64,000 nt of DNA from Streptomyces sp. NBC_00425 (GCF_036030735.1 NZ_CP107928.1:8308001-8372000); one strand, 5' to 3'. Positions 24,837 through 33,983 are shown, counted from the stretch's first letter. The notes: generated by a model from the sequence alone, not told the origin. Numbers and translations are program-made.

Positions 24837-26903
24837 CTACCGGGCCCGTGCCACCAGCAGGGCCACGTCGTCGTGGTCGTCAGGATGGCGCAGGCCGTAG
24901 AGCAGGAGGTCGCAGATCTCCTCGAGCGGCCGGTGCGGCTCGTCCAGGAAGCCGACGAGGACCGCCAGACGGTCGTCGATCGGGTGCTGCCGGGTCTCGA
25001 CGAGGCCGTCCGTGTAGAGGACCAGGAGGTCGCCGGAGCCCAGCGTGGTCGTGGTGGTCTCGAAGGGGACGCCGCCGACGCCGAGCGGGGCGCCGGACGG
25101 CAGTTCGAGCAGCGTCGCCGGTCGGCCGGGCCCGGCCAGCGCCGGCGGCATGTGCCCCGCGTTGGCGATCCGGCACTGCCCGGTGCGGGGGTCGTACACG
25201 GCGTAGAGGCAGGTGACGATGTAGTGCTCCAGATCGCAGGTGATCTTGTCCAGGTGCTGGAGCACGGCGCCCGGTTCGAGGTCGAGGTCCGCGTAGGCGC
25301 AGGTCGCGGTGCGCAGCCGGCCCATGGTGGCGGCCGCGTCGATGCCGTTGCCCATGACGTCCCCGACGACCAGCGCGGTCTTGTCGTCGGCCAGCGGGAT
25401 GACGTCGTACCAGTCGCCGCCGACCTCGCTGGTGGCCTGGGCGGGCTGGTAGCGGGAGGCGAGGTCGAGGCCGGAGTGGTGGGGCGGGTGCTCCGGCAGC
25501 AGGCTCCGCTGCAGGGTGAGGGCGGTGTTGCGCACGCTCTCGAACCAGCGGGCGTTGTCGATGGCCACGGCCGCCCGGCCGGCCAGCTCGACGGCGAGGA
25601 GGACGTCGTCCTCGTCGAACGGGAGCGGGTTGCGGGTGCGCTTGAGGTCGAGGGCGCCGAGCACCTCCCCGTGGGCGATCAACGGTACGGCGAGATACGA
25701 GTGCACCCCGGCGCGGGCCAGCAGGGAGCCGGCCTCCGCGTCCCGGGCGATGCGCGCCAGGTCCTGGTCGCCGACGTGGCTCACCAGGACCGGCCGGCCG
25801 GTGTGCACGCACAGGGTGACCAGCTGGTCGCCCTGGTACGCGGCCACGTCGCCCGGCGGGTCGGCGGCACGCAGCGCCACGGTGGGATGCGCCGCCTTGA
25901 GCGCGAGTGCGCGGAAGAGCTCAGGACCGTCGTCCGGCCGACGGGCGCGCCGGCAGGCCAGCGCCGAGTCCAGGACGTCCACCGCGACCACGTCGGCGAG
26001 CTGGGGCACCGCCACCTCGGCCAGCTCACGGGCGGTCTGCTCCACCTCCAAAGTGGTGCCGACCCGCGTGGAGGCCTCGGCGATGAGGGCGAGGCGACGG
26101 CGGGCCCGGTCGGCCTCCGCGGCCACCCGGTGCCGTTCGGTGACGTCGACGACCGAGGCGGCCGCGCCCAGCACCCGCCCGCCGGGGTCCTCCAGCCGGT
26201 AGAACGACAGCGACCAGGCGTGCTCGTGATCGGGGTCGGTCCGCGGCCGTCCCACGTGGTACTGGTCGAGCAGCGGCGTGCCGGTCGTCAGCACCTGGCG
26301 CAGCGCGGACTCGATGGTGTCGACGTCGGGCAGCGGCAGGGTCTCCCGCAGACGCCGGCCCACGTGGTCCTCGGCGGGGATGCCGTCGATGCGCTCGAGC
26401 GCCGGGTTGACCAGGAGATAGCGCAGATCCGGGTCGAGCAGCGCCAGCCCGATGGGGGACTGGTTGATCAGCCGCTCGCACAGGGCCAGGTCGGTCTCGA
26501 CGCGCTGCAGCAACTCGTGGTCGGCGGCGATGCCGAGGGCGTAGACGTCTCCGAGATCGTCCTGGAGCCGCATGTTGCGGAACTCCATGAGACGGCTGCT
26601 GCCGTCCTTGTGCCGGATGGGGAAGGCGCCGGCCCAGCTCCGGCCGGTCTCCAGCACCTCCGTGAACAGCCGCACCACGGACTGCAGGTGCTCGGGGTGG
26701 ATGAACAGCCGCGCCGCGTACTTGCCGAGGGCCTCCTGCGCGGTGTAGCCGAACAATTCCTCCGCCTGCGGCGTCCAGAACACGATGCGTCCCTCGGCGT
26801 CGACGACCATCGCGGAGACGCTCAGCACGTCCAGCAGACCGGTCGGCGGCGGCGCCTCCCGGGCGTACGCGGTCCCGTCGGACCGGATGGGTTCGGCTGT
26901 CAT
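24837..26903 (-). CDS. PAS-PAS-GAF-SpoIIE (PP2C-type) phosphatase lacking the HATPase domain
   Basis: A 688-residue soluble signalling protein. A PAS domain (VSAMVVDAEGRIVFWTPQAE, then GYTAQEALGK), a second PAS (INQSPIGLALLDPDLRYLLV) and a GAF domain (LVTLCVHTGRPVLVSHVGDQ, AVPLIAHGEVLGALDLKRT) lead into NTALTLQRSLLPEHPP. The SpoIIE core follows, with VGGDWYDVI, GDVMGNGIDAAATMGR, ANAGHMPPAL, YTDGLVETR and DDVALLVA. It ends directly after this core, so it cannot itself phosphorylate an anti-anti-sigma factor as proteins with a HATPase tail may. GGAGGAGG stands before the ATG at 26903. It is divergent from a phosphatase of the same architecture that does have the HATPase tail. Confidence 0.9.
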   Translation of the reverse strand: MTAEPIRSDGTAYAREAPPPTGLLDVLSVSAMVVDAEGRIVFWTPQAEELFGYTAQEALGKYAARLFIHPEHLQSVVRLFTEVLETGRSWAGAFPIRHKDGSSRLMEFRNMRLQDDLGDVYALGIAADHELLQRVETDLALCERLINQSPIGLALLDPDLRYLLVNPALERIDGIPAEDHVGRRLRETLPLPDVDTIESALRQVLTTGTPLLDQYHVGRPRTDPDHEHAWSLSFYRLEDPGGRVLGAAASVVDVTERHRVAAEADRARRRLALIAEASTRVGTTLEVEQTARELAEVAVPQLADVVAVDVLDSALACRRARRPDDGPELFRALALKAAHPTVALRAADPPGDVAAYQGDQLVTLCVHTGRPVLVSHVGDQDLARIARDAEAGSLLARAGVHSYLAVPLIAHGEVLGALDLKRTRNPLPFDEDDVLLAVELAGRAAVAIDNARWFESVRNTALTLQRSLLPEHPPHHSGLDLASRYQPAQATSEVGGDWYDVIPLADDKTALVVGDVMGNGIDAAATMGRLRTATCAYADLDLEPGAVLQHLDKITCDLEHYIVTCLYAVYDPRTGQCRIANAGHMPPALAGPGRPATLLELPSGAPLGVGGVPFETTTTTLGSGDLLVLYTDGLVETRQHPIDDRLAVLVGFLDEPHRPLEEICDLLLYGLRHPDDHDDVALLVARAR

Positions 26904-27024
26904 CGCGGAGCCTCCTCCCGCACCTCCATGCTGCGCCTCATCCGGCGCGCCCGGTAGCGGGGCCCGGCGCGCGCCCCCGGCCCGGTGGTCCGGCGAGGGG
27001 CGCGCGCTGCGGAGCCACCGTCGC

Positions 27025-27110
27025 GCGGTGGGCTGTCGCCGGAGAGACGAGGGCGGTGCGGTGGGTTGTCGCCGGGGTGAGGAGGGCGGTGCGGTGGGTT
27101 GTCGCCGGGG
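27025..27110. repeat. 33-bp tandem repeat in the divergent phosphatase promoter region
   Basis: About 2.6 copies of a 33-bp unit starting gcggtgggttgtcgccgg, beginning at 27025, 27058 and 27091, with few mismatches. The repeat lies between the two divergent phosphatase genes, 64-149 bp upstream of the plus-strand start. It could hold repeated regulator sites or be a neutral expansion. Confidence 0.75.
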
Positions 27111-27173
27111 CACGGCGACGCCGTGCGCATCGGGCGGACAGGCAGCACCATGGTCCTGTAGAGGACGGCACCC

Positions 27174-29636
27174 ATGGATCCAGCGCGAGAAGTCTCCGAG
27201 GCCCCGACGCCCGCGGGACCACGCGATCTCCTCGACGCGTCCACCGACGCGGCGGCGATCGTGACCGCGGACGGCGTCGTGCTCGGCTGGACGCGAGGCG
27301 CGCAGGCACTGCTCGGCCACCCGGCGTCCGACGTCGTCGGGGGTTTCGCCGGCCGGCTGGTGGCGATGCCGCGGGACCCGGCGCGGGTGGCGGCGGTCGC
27401 GGCCCGGTGCCGCGCGGGCAGGGGGTGGAGCGGCCAGCTCACGGCACGGCACCGCGACGGCCGTTCCGTCGACGTGGCCCTGCGGGTCTCCGCGTCCTTC
27501 CGGATCGGCGTGGACGAGTGCTTTCTGCTCTCGGCACGCGAGCAGAGCCGGCAGTGGACGGTGGGGCAGTCCGTCCTCGACGGGTTCCTCGTCCGCTCCC
27601 CGGTCGGGATGGCGGTGCTGGACCTGGAACTGCGGTACGTGTGGCTGAACGACACGCTGGAACGCCTCGGCGGGGTGCCCCGCGAACAGCGCCTCGGGCG
27701 ACGGCTGAGCGAGCTGCTGCCCGGCCTCCAGGCCGACGCCATCGAGGGCCTCATGCGCAAGGTCCTGAAGTCCGGAACCCCGGTCAACGAGTACGAGTAC
27801 CTCGGGTGGAGCTGGGCCGATCCGCACCGCCGGCGCGCCTACTCCACGTCCTTCTTCCCGTTGGTCGGCTCCGACGACTCGGTCACCGGGGTCTGCTACA
27901 TGGTGCAGGACGTCACCGAGCGGTGGGCCGCCCGCCGGCTGCTGTCGCTGGTCAACGAGGCCTGGGCGAGCGTCGGCACGACCCTCGACGTCATGCGCAC
28001 CGCCCAGGAGCTCGCCGACTTCGCCGTCCCGCGGTTCGCGGACTTCGTCATCGTCGACCTGCTGGAGCCGGTCCTCAGCACCGAGGGACACGGCACGTGG
28101 CTCACCGACGCCGGGCCCGCCCCGGCCAGGCCGGTGATGCGCCGGGCCGGGCTCAGCTCCGTGCGCGAGGGCTGCCCCGAGGCCGTGGCCCGGGTGGGCG
28201 AACGGGTGGACTTCCTGCCCCCGCCGCACGACACGAAGCTGCTCATCGACGGCGAGCCGATCCTGCTTCCCGTCCTGGACCCCACCGACGAACTGTGGCT
28301 CGCCGAGCAGCCCGAGAGGACGGCGACGATCCGCAGGTTCGGGCTGCACTCCCTCATCTCCGTGCCGATGCGGGCGCGCGACACCGCACTCGGCCTCGCC
28401 ACGTTCGTCCGGTCGCTCAACCCCGTCTCGTTCGGCCCCGACGACGTCCTGCTGGCCCGGGAGCTGGTGGCCCGGGCGGCGCTGTGCGTCGACAACGCCC
28501 GCCGTTACACGCGCGAGCACACGGCGGCCGTCACCCTCCAGCGCAGTCTGCTGCCGCACGCCCTGGCGGGCGGAACAGCGCTCGAGGTTGCCTCCTGCTA
28601 TCAGCCGGCGGACCCCACGGACGGCGTGGGCGGCGACTGGTTCGACGTGATCCCGCTGTCCGGGGCGCGGGTGGGGCTGGTGGTCGGCGACGTGGTGGGC
28701 CACGGCATCGCGGCCGCGGCGGCCATGGGCCGGCTGCGGACCGCCGTGCAGACCCTCGCCGACATGGAGATGCCGCCGGACGAGCTGCTCGCCCACCTCG
28801 ACGACCTCGTGCTCCGGCTGAGCACGGAACGCACCGACGACCCCGCGGCCCAGCAGGGCACCACCGCCTTCCTCGGCGCGACCTGTCTGTACGCCGTCTA
28901 CGACCCGGTCACCCGGCGGTTCACCATGGCCCGGGCCGGGCATCCGCCGCCCGTCGTCGTCACGCCCGAAGGCCGGGTGTCCTTCCCGGAGCCGCCGGCC
29001 GGGCCTCCGCTGGGACTCGGCGGGATGGCGTTCGAGGCCGCCGAGATCACCCTCGCCGAGAACAGCCTGATCGGTCTCTACACCGACGGCCTCGTCCAGG
29101 GAGCCGAGCACGACATGGAACTGGGCATGTTCCGGCTCGGCGAGGTGCTGGCCCGGCCCGACGCCGACCTGGACGCGCTCTGCACGTCGGCGGTCCGCCG
29201 GCTGGTGCCGGTGCCGCAGTCCGACGACGTCGCCCTGCTGCTGGCGCGCACCCACGCCCTGGAAGCCGAGCACGTCGCCTCCTGGGACGTGCCCGCCGAC
29301 CCGGCCGCCGTCTCCGAGGTCCGCGCCCGGGCCACCCGCCAGGTGGCGGACTGGGGCCTGACGGACCTGGCCATGACGTCCGAGCTGATCGTGAGCGAGC
29401 TGGTCACGAACGCCGTGCGCTACGCGACCCCGCCCATCCGGCTGCGGCTTCTCCGTGACGCCCGCCTGACCTGCGAGGTCACCGACGCCAGCAGTACGGC
29501 CCCACGGCTCAAGCACGCCCGGATCACGGACGAGGGCGGGCGCGGCCTCTTCCTGGTGGCCCAGCTCGCCCACCGCTGGGGCACCCGGTACACGGCCGAC
29601 GGAAAGGTCATCTGGGCGGAGCAGGAGATCCCCTGA
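27174..29636 (+). CDS. PAS-PAS-GAF-SpoIIE phosphatase with C-terminal HATPase_c domain
   Basis: An 820-residue soluble protein. PAS 1 (DAAAIVTADGVVLGWTRGAQ) and PAS 2 (SPVGMAVLDLELRYVWLNDT, ending VQDVTERW) are followed by a GAF domain that ends FGPDDVLLARELVARAALCV and by HTAAVTLQRSLLPHAL. The SpoIIE core shows VGGDWFDVI, GDVVGHGIAAAAAMGR, ARAGHPPPVVV, YTDGLVQGA and DDVALLLAR. A RsbW-like HATPase_c domain closes it (IVSELVTNAVRYA, TDEGGRGLFLVAQLAHRWG). PAS 2, GAF and SpoIIE resemble the divergent gene closely enough to suggest an old duplication. GAGGA lies 8 nt before the ATG at 27174. It probably acts on STAS/anti-sigma partners encoded elsewhere. Confidence 0.9.
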   Translation: MDPAREVSEAPTPAGPRDLLDASTDAAAIVTADGVVLGWTRGAQALLGHPASDVVGGFAGRLVAMPRDPARVAAVAARCRAGRGWSGQLTARHRDGRSVDVALRVSASFRIGVDECFLLSAREQSRQWTVGQSVLDGFLVRSPVGMAVLDLELRYVWLNDTLERLGGVPREQRLGRRLSELLPGLQADAIEGLMRKVLKSGTPVNEYEYLGWSWADPHRRRAYSTSFFPLVGSDDSVTGVCYMVQDVTERWAARRLLSLVNEAWASVGTTLDVMRTAQELADFAVPRFADFVIVDLLEPVLSTEGHGTWLTDAGPAPARPVMRRAGLSSVREGCPEAVARVGERVDFLPPPHDTKLLIDGEPILLPVLDPTDELWLAEQPERTATIRRFGLHSLISVPMRARDTALGLATFVRSLNPVSFGPDDVLLARELVARAALCVDNARRYTREHTAAVTLQRSLLPHALAGGTALEVASCYQPADPTDGVGGDWFDVIPLSGARVGLVVGDVVGHGIAAAAAMGRLRTAVQTLADMEMPPDELLAHLDDLVLRLSTERTDDPAAQQGTTAFLGATCLYAVYDPVTRRFTMARAGHPPPVVVTPEGRVSFPEPPAGPPLGLGGMAFEAAEITLAENSLIGLYTDGLVQGAEHDMELGMFRLGEVLARPDADLDALCTSAVRRLVPVPQSDDVALLLARTHALEAEHVASWDVPADPAAVSEVRARATRQVADWGLTDLAMTSELIVSELVTNAVRYATPPIRLRLLRDARLTCEVTDASSTAPRLKHARITDEGGRGLFLVAQLAHRWGTRYTADGKVIWAEQEIP

Positions 29637-29672
29637 CCCGACGGCGAGCGCGACGGAGCCCGCCCGACGGCC

Positions 29673-29717
29673 GGGAGGGGACGGGAGGGGGGGGGAGGGG
29701 TGGGGTGGGGTGGGGAG
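29673..29717 (+). other. G-tract array, possible G-quadruplex, after the phosphatase gene
   Basis: From 29673 to 29717 the plus strand is almost only G with single A, T or AC spacers (seven or more runs of three or more Gs). It lies about 40 bp past the stop of the phosphatase gene, in the gap to a convergent gene. RNA from the phosphatase gene would carry the G-rich strand. Confidence 0.7.
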
Positions 29718-29890
29718 CGGTGGCGAGGAGAAAGCGTCGGACAAGAGTTGGCCACACACGCCGGGTGGTTGACAGACCCACCCGGCGGCGCGCGCGGGCG
29801 CCGCCGTCCGCCGCGGCTCCCGGGTACCCGGCCCCGCACGGAGCGAGAGCGCGGCTTGGCGAGAGCGCGGCCTGTGGGCCGGTGCGCCGG

Positions 29891-31102
29891 TCAGTCCTGG
29901 ACGAGCTGATCGGCCAGCCGGTGGGCCTGGGCCAGCAGCGCCCCGTACGTCAACAGCGCGTCGGGGTCGTCCCGCACGGCCCCCGGAAGCCGTCGGCGGA
30001 ACGCGTCGAGCCTCTGGTGCAGCTCCTCGACGGCCTCGCGGAGCTCGTCGGCGGCGTCGTCGTCATGGCCGGCCGGTGTGAAGCGCGCGCTGCCGTAGAG
30101 CCGGATGGCGTGGGCGGTGCGGTGCAGGAAGTCCGCGTACGGACGGGCGATCTCCGCGGCCGGCTGAGCGGCCTTGCTGCCGTGGTCCACGGCCTCCCAC
30201 ACCGTCCGGGTCACGCCGGCGGTGTGCACGGCGATGTAGTCGAGCACGACCACGGCGTCGGCGTACGTCTTGTCGGGTTGCGCCGCGGCGTACACACGCC
30301 GGCCGCGCGGGTTGCCCCGCATGGCTTCCTTGCTGCGGCCGATCGCCGACCGCGCCTGGTCGACCAGGCGGTCCAGACGCAGGGCGCGCGCATGCCACTC
30401 GGCGGCCGCCCGGCCGTCCCCTTCGCCGTCGGCCAGCCCGTCGGCCACCGCGTCGAGGATCTCCTGCGCCTCGCGGACCGCGTCCTCCAGCGCGGAGCGG
30501 GTGTCGCGCAGATAGAGCGGCGGACGGACCAGCGCGTTGACCGCGACGCCGACCGCCGCGCCGAAGACCGCCTCCGCGACCCGGGCCGCCGACGAGGCGA
30601 TCGTGACCTGGCCGCTGGTCAGCACGAAGAGCGCGCCGGTGGCCGCGTACACGCCCTGACTGCCCAGCCGGTGCCACTGCCCGAGGAGCAGCACCGCCGG
30701 CAGGACCAGGGCCATCGTGACCATCGTGCTGTCCAGCAGCAACGCCACCGCCGTGGCCACCACGGTGCCCGCCGCGATCGCCGCGAGCTGCTGCAGACCG
30801 TGCGCCACCGAGCGGTACACCGTCGCCTCCACCAGCACGACCGCCACCCACGGCGCCACGAACGCCATCGGGGCCGCGAGCCACCAGCCCGCCACCGCCC
30901 AGGCCACCCAGGCGGCCAGCGCGGCCTTGCCGGCCTGCGCCACGAGATCCCGTTCACGGCCCGGCTCGGCCCACGCCCGGCGGGCGGTCCGCACCACGTT
31001 CCCGCCGCTCAGCCGGACCGCTCTCACCAGTCGAGCCGGCCATGCCGGCCATCGCGGCCATCGCGGCCGTGTCGTTCGTGTCGTCCCCTGAGTGCACTCC
31101 AT
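29891..31102 (-). CDS. aromatic acid exporter / FUSC-like membrane protein
   Basis: About 403 residues. The N-terminal half has around five to six membrane segments (LAAPMAFVAPWVAVVLVEAT, LAAIAAGTVVATAVALLLDS, MALVLPAVLLLGQW, GVYAATGALFVLTSGQ, AVFGAAVGVAVNAL). Then VRPPLYLRDTRSALEDAVRE opens a long cytoplasmic helical region, the layout of the ArAE/FUSC family known from AaeB and YccS. Such proteins export aromatic carboxylic acids or similar anions; the substrate here is unknown. The start is uncertain: ATG at 31102 is used, without a clear ribosome site, and the frame stays open to 31162. The first membrane segment begins only near residue 60, so a later start is also possible. Confidence 0.8.
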   Translation of the reverse strand: MECTQGTTRTTRPRWPRWPAWPARLVRAVRLSGGNVVRTARRAWAEPGRERDLVAQAGKAALAAWVAWAVAGWWLAAPMAFVAPWVAVVLVEATVYRSVAHGLQQLAAIAAGTVVATAVALLLDSTMVTMALVLPAVLLLGQWHRLGSQGVYAATGALFVLTSGQVTIASSAARVAEAVFGAAVGVAVNALVRPPLYLRDTRSALEDAVREAQEILDAVADGLADGEGDGRAAAEWHARALRLDRLVDQARSAIGRSKEAMRGNPRGRRVYAAAQPDKTYADAVVVLDYIAVHTAGVTRTVWEAVDHGSKAAQPAAEIARPYADFLHRTAHAIRLYGSARFTPAGHDDDAADELREAVEELHQRLDAFRRRLPGAVRDDPDALLTYGALLAQAHRLADQLVQD

Positions 31103-31337
31103 GGCACTCAAGTGCCACACCAGGCCCGCTACGCACCTACCGTGCGCGACCTCACAGCGCACCGCCCGCGATTCCAGCCCGGCACAAGGCCGTCAAGGCT
31201 CCCGCCGCCGCACCGTCATCCGGCGCCGTCAACCACTCAACGCCCGAACGTGATCGTTGTGTGATCAGTGCCGCGTAGTCTCCAGCCGACCGGGGGACTC
31301 GACTCACCGGGCGCTCGACCAGTACGGGGGGACACAC

Positions 31338-32501
31338 ATGACACATCGGGGTGCGGCGATACCGGCACTGATCGGCGGGGTACTGCTCACGGCGCTGCTG
31401 TGGTGGGCCGGGGCGAGCACCGAGGCGCTGCACCTGCAGGGCGCCACCGACGCGCTCGGCGGCCGGGTCGTCGCCGAACTCCAGCAGTGGCTCACGCCCT
31501 GGTCGTACGACCCTCCGACGTCGGTCCGGTTCGGTTCCGGCGTGCTCGGCGAGATCGGGGATCCGGCCGGCGGCGACGCCACCCGCTATCTCTCGCTGTA
31601 CGAGACGGCGTTGCAGATCCGGTTCGCCGCGGTCTTCGTCTTCTTCGTGCTGGGGGCGGTGCTCCTGGTCCGCAGGCTGCCGCCGGTCGACGGCCGGCTG
31701 CCGGCCGCGCTGCTCGCCCTGTGGGGTTGGGGCGTGGTGGCCGGAACCCTGGCGGTGACCGTCTCCGCGCCGTGGCTGATCGCCTCGCAGGGACGCGGCA
31801 GTTACCGCTTCCTCCCGCAACTGGCGGGCGTCATCTCCTCCGGACGGCAGATGCTGGTGGTGACCGCGCTGCTCGCGTCCCTGGCGACGGTGTTCGCCGC
31901 GCGGGTGGTCGCCAGGAGTCAGGGTCCGCTGCCGCGCGAGGCCGTTCCGGTGCGTGCGGCCCGACTTGCCGCAACCGTCGGGACCGCGGTCATCGCCCTG
32001 TCCCTGGTGGTCCTCTCGTACGAGTCGGTCGCCGCCGAGCTGCAGACGTCCTTCTCGGGCAGCGGGCGGTTCTCCGAACCGGGTGACCTGCTCCGCCAGT
32101 GGCTGCTTCTCGGCGCCTGGTCGGCTCCGGCGGGAGTGTCGTTCGGGGACTGGCTCCTGTACCGGGCCACGGACGTCCTGCTGCTCGCGCTGGTGTGGAC
32201 GGCGCTGCGGCGGCTGCCCGGAATGCTCACGCGCGTGACGGTCCCGGCGATGGCGGTGGGCACGGTGTGCGTGACCGTGCTCGGACTCCTGGCGAGTCAG
32301 TTGCTGCGGGTGGCGCTGGACGGGTCGACCTTGAAATGGGACCTGATGTATCTGTCCTCGGGCATCGGCGACGGAGTCCCGGCAGCCCTCGTCTGGGGAC
32401 TGACGGCGGGCGCCGCGGCCACGGTGACCCTGCGGGCGGCCGGGGGACGTGGGCCGACCGCGAACGCGCCGGCCACCGAACCGGAACCCGCCGTGCCGTA
32501 A
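31338..32501 (+). CDS. polytopic membrane protein of unknown function
   Basis: A 387-residue integral membrane protein with about seven hydrophobic segments: AIPALIGGVLLTALLWWAG, FAAVFVFFVLGAVLLV, LLALWGWGVVAGTLAVTVSA, MLVVTALLASLATVFAA, GTAVIALSLVVLSY, VPAMAVGTVCVTVLGLLAS and PAALVWGLTAGAAATVTL. An extracytoplasmic loop after the first segment contains ELQQWLTPWSYDPPTSVRFG. I recognise no family. ATG at 31338 lies downstream of GGGGGAC. Its last 20 codons run into an imperfect tandem repeat that continues past the stop. Confidence 0.75.
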   Translation: MTHRGAAIPALIGGVLLTALLWWAGASTEALHLQGATDALGGRVVAELQQWLTPWSYDPPTSVRFGSGVLGEIGDPAGGDATRYLSLYETALQIRFAAVFVFFVLGAVLLVRRLPPVDGRLPAALLALWGWGVVAGTLAVTVSAPWLIASQGRGSYRFLPQLAGVISSGRQMLVVTALLASLATVFAARVVARSQGPLPREAVPVRAARLAATVGTAVIALSLVVLSYESVAAELQTSFSGSGRFSEPGDLLRQWLLLGAWSAPAGVSFGDWLLYRATDVLLLALVWTALRRLPGMLTRVTVPAMAVGTVCVTVLGLLASQLLRVALDGSTLKWDLMYLSSGIGDGVPAALVWGLTAGAAATVTLRAAGGRGPTANAPATEPEPAVP

Positions 32502-32638
32502 GGCACACGCCGACCGTCGAACCGGCCCTGCCGTAGGCCACACGCCGACCGTCGAACCGGGACTCCGCCGGGCCGTGCGGTTACGCGCCGACCGCCGAAC
32601 CGGAACCCGCCCTGCCGTAGGCCACACGCCGACCGCCG
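32477..32638 (+). repeat. imperfect tandem repeat (35-43 bp unit) spanning the end of the membrane-protein gene
   Basis: Four copies of a unit starting cgaaccgg and ending acgccgaccg, at about 32477, 32518, 32553 and 32596, with units of 41, 35, 43 and 43 bp. The first copy encodes the EPEPAVP end of the membrane protein and the rest are non-coding, so the array grew out of, or into, the coding end. Confidence 0.75.
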
Positions 32639-32933
32639 CCGCGGGAACGTCGCCGAGCCGGGCGGTCACGCGCCGGGAGCGCCGGGGGACGGGACGACAT
32701 CAGCGGAAGCGGGCCTGTTATCCGCCCGCCTGCACGGGTCACCGCCCGCCCGCGCCCCGACGGCTCGACTTCCGTGCAACGACCGCTCGTAGTCCGGCCG
32801 CCGGTACTCGCCCACCGGGACTTCGACGGCCCGTACGCCGACCGCCGGCACTCCGGCCACCGGTACTTCGACCGCGCGTGCTTCACCTCACTTCGGATAC
32901 CGGCACTCCGGCCACCGCTGCTCCGACCGTCCG
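32502..32933. other. gene-free convergent region rich in repeats
   Basis: The 432 bp between the membrane-protein gene and the FadR-type regulator gene hold the tandem repeat to about 32638. A second set of loose repeats follows at about 32795-32935, built from ccggcactccggccaccggtacttcgacc-like segments. No gene is supported on either strand. Confidence 0.6.
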
Positions 32934-33677
32934 TCACGCCGGGCCGACGATCGATCGACCGGGGGTCGCAGGAGCGTGGGCGACTGAGTCGCCGGACTCG
33001 AGGTGTCGGCGCAGCCATCGTTCGGTACTGGTCACGTGCAGCAGCGCCGCCGCCTGGCTGAGCGCGGCGTCGCGGCAGGCCAGCGCCTCGTAGATCGCCT
33101 CGTGCTCGGTGAGCGTCCGGCCGGCGGCCCGGGTGTCGACCAGACCCCGCCAGACGCGGGCGCGCAGCGTGCGGCCGGAGACGCCCTCCAGCAGAGCCAG
33201 CAGGGACTCGTTTCCGGTGGCCGCGACGACCGCGCGATGGAACGCCGCGTCGTGCGCGTTGAGCCGCTCCACGTCGTCCTGGGCCTCGCGCATGGCGTCC
33301 AAGTGCTGTTTCACCAGGGCCAGTTGCTCGTCCGAGATACGCAGGGCGGCCAGCGCGGTGGCGGCGGGTTCGAGCAGCCGCCGCACCTCCATCAGGTCCA
33401 GCAGTGCGGCCGAGTCGCCCTGCAGCAGTTCCACGGCGCCGCCGACGCTCTCCAGCAGCACACTCGCCTGGAGGCTGCCGACGTACGTGCCGTCGCCCCG
33501 TTTCACCTCCAGTACACGGGCGACCGCCAGGGCCTTGACCGCCTCGCGCGCCAGATTGCGGGAGAGCCCCAGCTGAGCTGCCAGCTCCGCTTCCGGAGGC
33601 AGTTTTGAGCCCGGGGGCAGCGCGCCCGTCCGGATCAGCTCACGGATCTGCTCGATGGCCTTGTCCGTCAGGGACAA
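32934..33677 (-). CDS. GntR-family regulator, FadR subfamily
   Basis: A 247-residue repressor-type protein. The winged helix-turn-helix covers about residues 3-68 (AIEQIRELIRTGALPPGSKL, ELAAQLGLSRNLAREAVKAL, VKRGDGTYVG). The FCD ligand-binding domain shows LMEVRRLLEPAATALAALR, NAHDAAFHRAVVAATGNESL and LTEHEAIYEALACRDA; the Asp and His residues in D-x-x-F-H and T-x-x-E-H are the usual metal/carboxylate ligands. Start is TTG at 33677, which follows AAGGAGAGGGG. FadR-type regulators usually control sugar-acid or organic-acid pathways. The broken amidohydrolase at 34.0 kb may be its former target. Confidence 0.9.
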   Translation of the reverse strand: MSLTDKAIEQIRELIRTGALPPGSKLPPEAELAAQLGLSRNLAREAVKALAVARVLEVKRGDGTYVGSLQASVLLESVGGAVELLQGDSAALLDLMEVRRLLEPAATALAALRISDEQLALVKQHLDAMREAQDDVERLNAHDAAFHRAVVAATGNESLLALLEGVSGRTLRARVWRGLVDTRAAGRTLTEHEAIYEALACRDAALSQAAALLHVTSTERWLRRHLESGDSVAHAPATPGRSIVGPA

Positions 33678-33983
33678 CGCGACCCCTCTCCTTGTATGCG
33701 CCGCCTGGGTGCGCCCGGTCCGGTCGGGCCGTGGGCCCTGGGCCCTGGGCCCTGGGCCCTGGGCCCGAGGATCGTCCCGGATACCTCGAGGACGTGACGG
33801 CCGAGCGGCCCGCCCTTGCGTACGGCCTGGTCCGGATTCGGCGTGCCGGGGGCGACGGCGACGATACCGGGGCGGGCGCAGCGGCGCGCGACCGCGGCGG
33901 CGGCCCGGCCCGGCCGTTCGCCCCCGGCGGACGAGGTGCGGACGGGGCGTCCTGGTGGGCTCGTCCCGCCCCGTGCGGCGCGG
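33678..33983. other. gene-free region with heptamer repeat
   Basis: The 306 bp upstream of the FadR-type gene contain its ribosome site and the gggccct array at 33733-33766. Beyond that the sequence is GC-rich without a gene; it runs into the downstream end of the amidohydrolase remnant. Confidence 0.5.
33733..33766. repeat. tandem heptamer (gggccct) array
   Basis: Four perfect copies of gggccct plus a partial fifth. The array reads almost the same on both strands because GGGCCC is its own complement. It is about 55-90 bp upstream of the FadR-type gene start. Confidence 0.85.

Noticed and set aside
24837..29759. A minus-strand open frame of 1640 codons across both phosphatase genes
   Set aside because: Only the part up to 26903 encodes recognisable domains. 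The rest is antisense to the plus-strand phosphatase and has no domain content; GC-rich DNA leaves such frames open.
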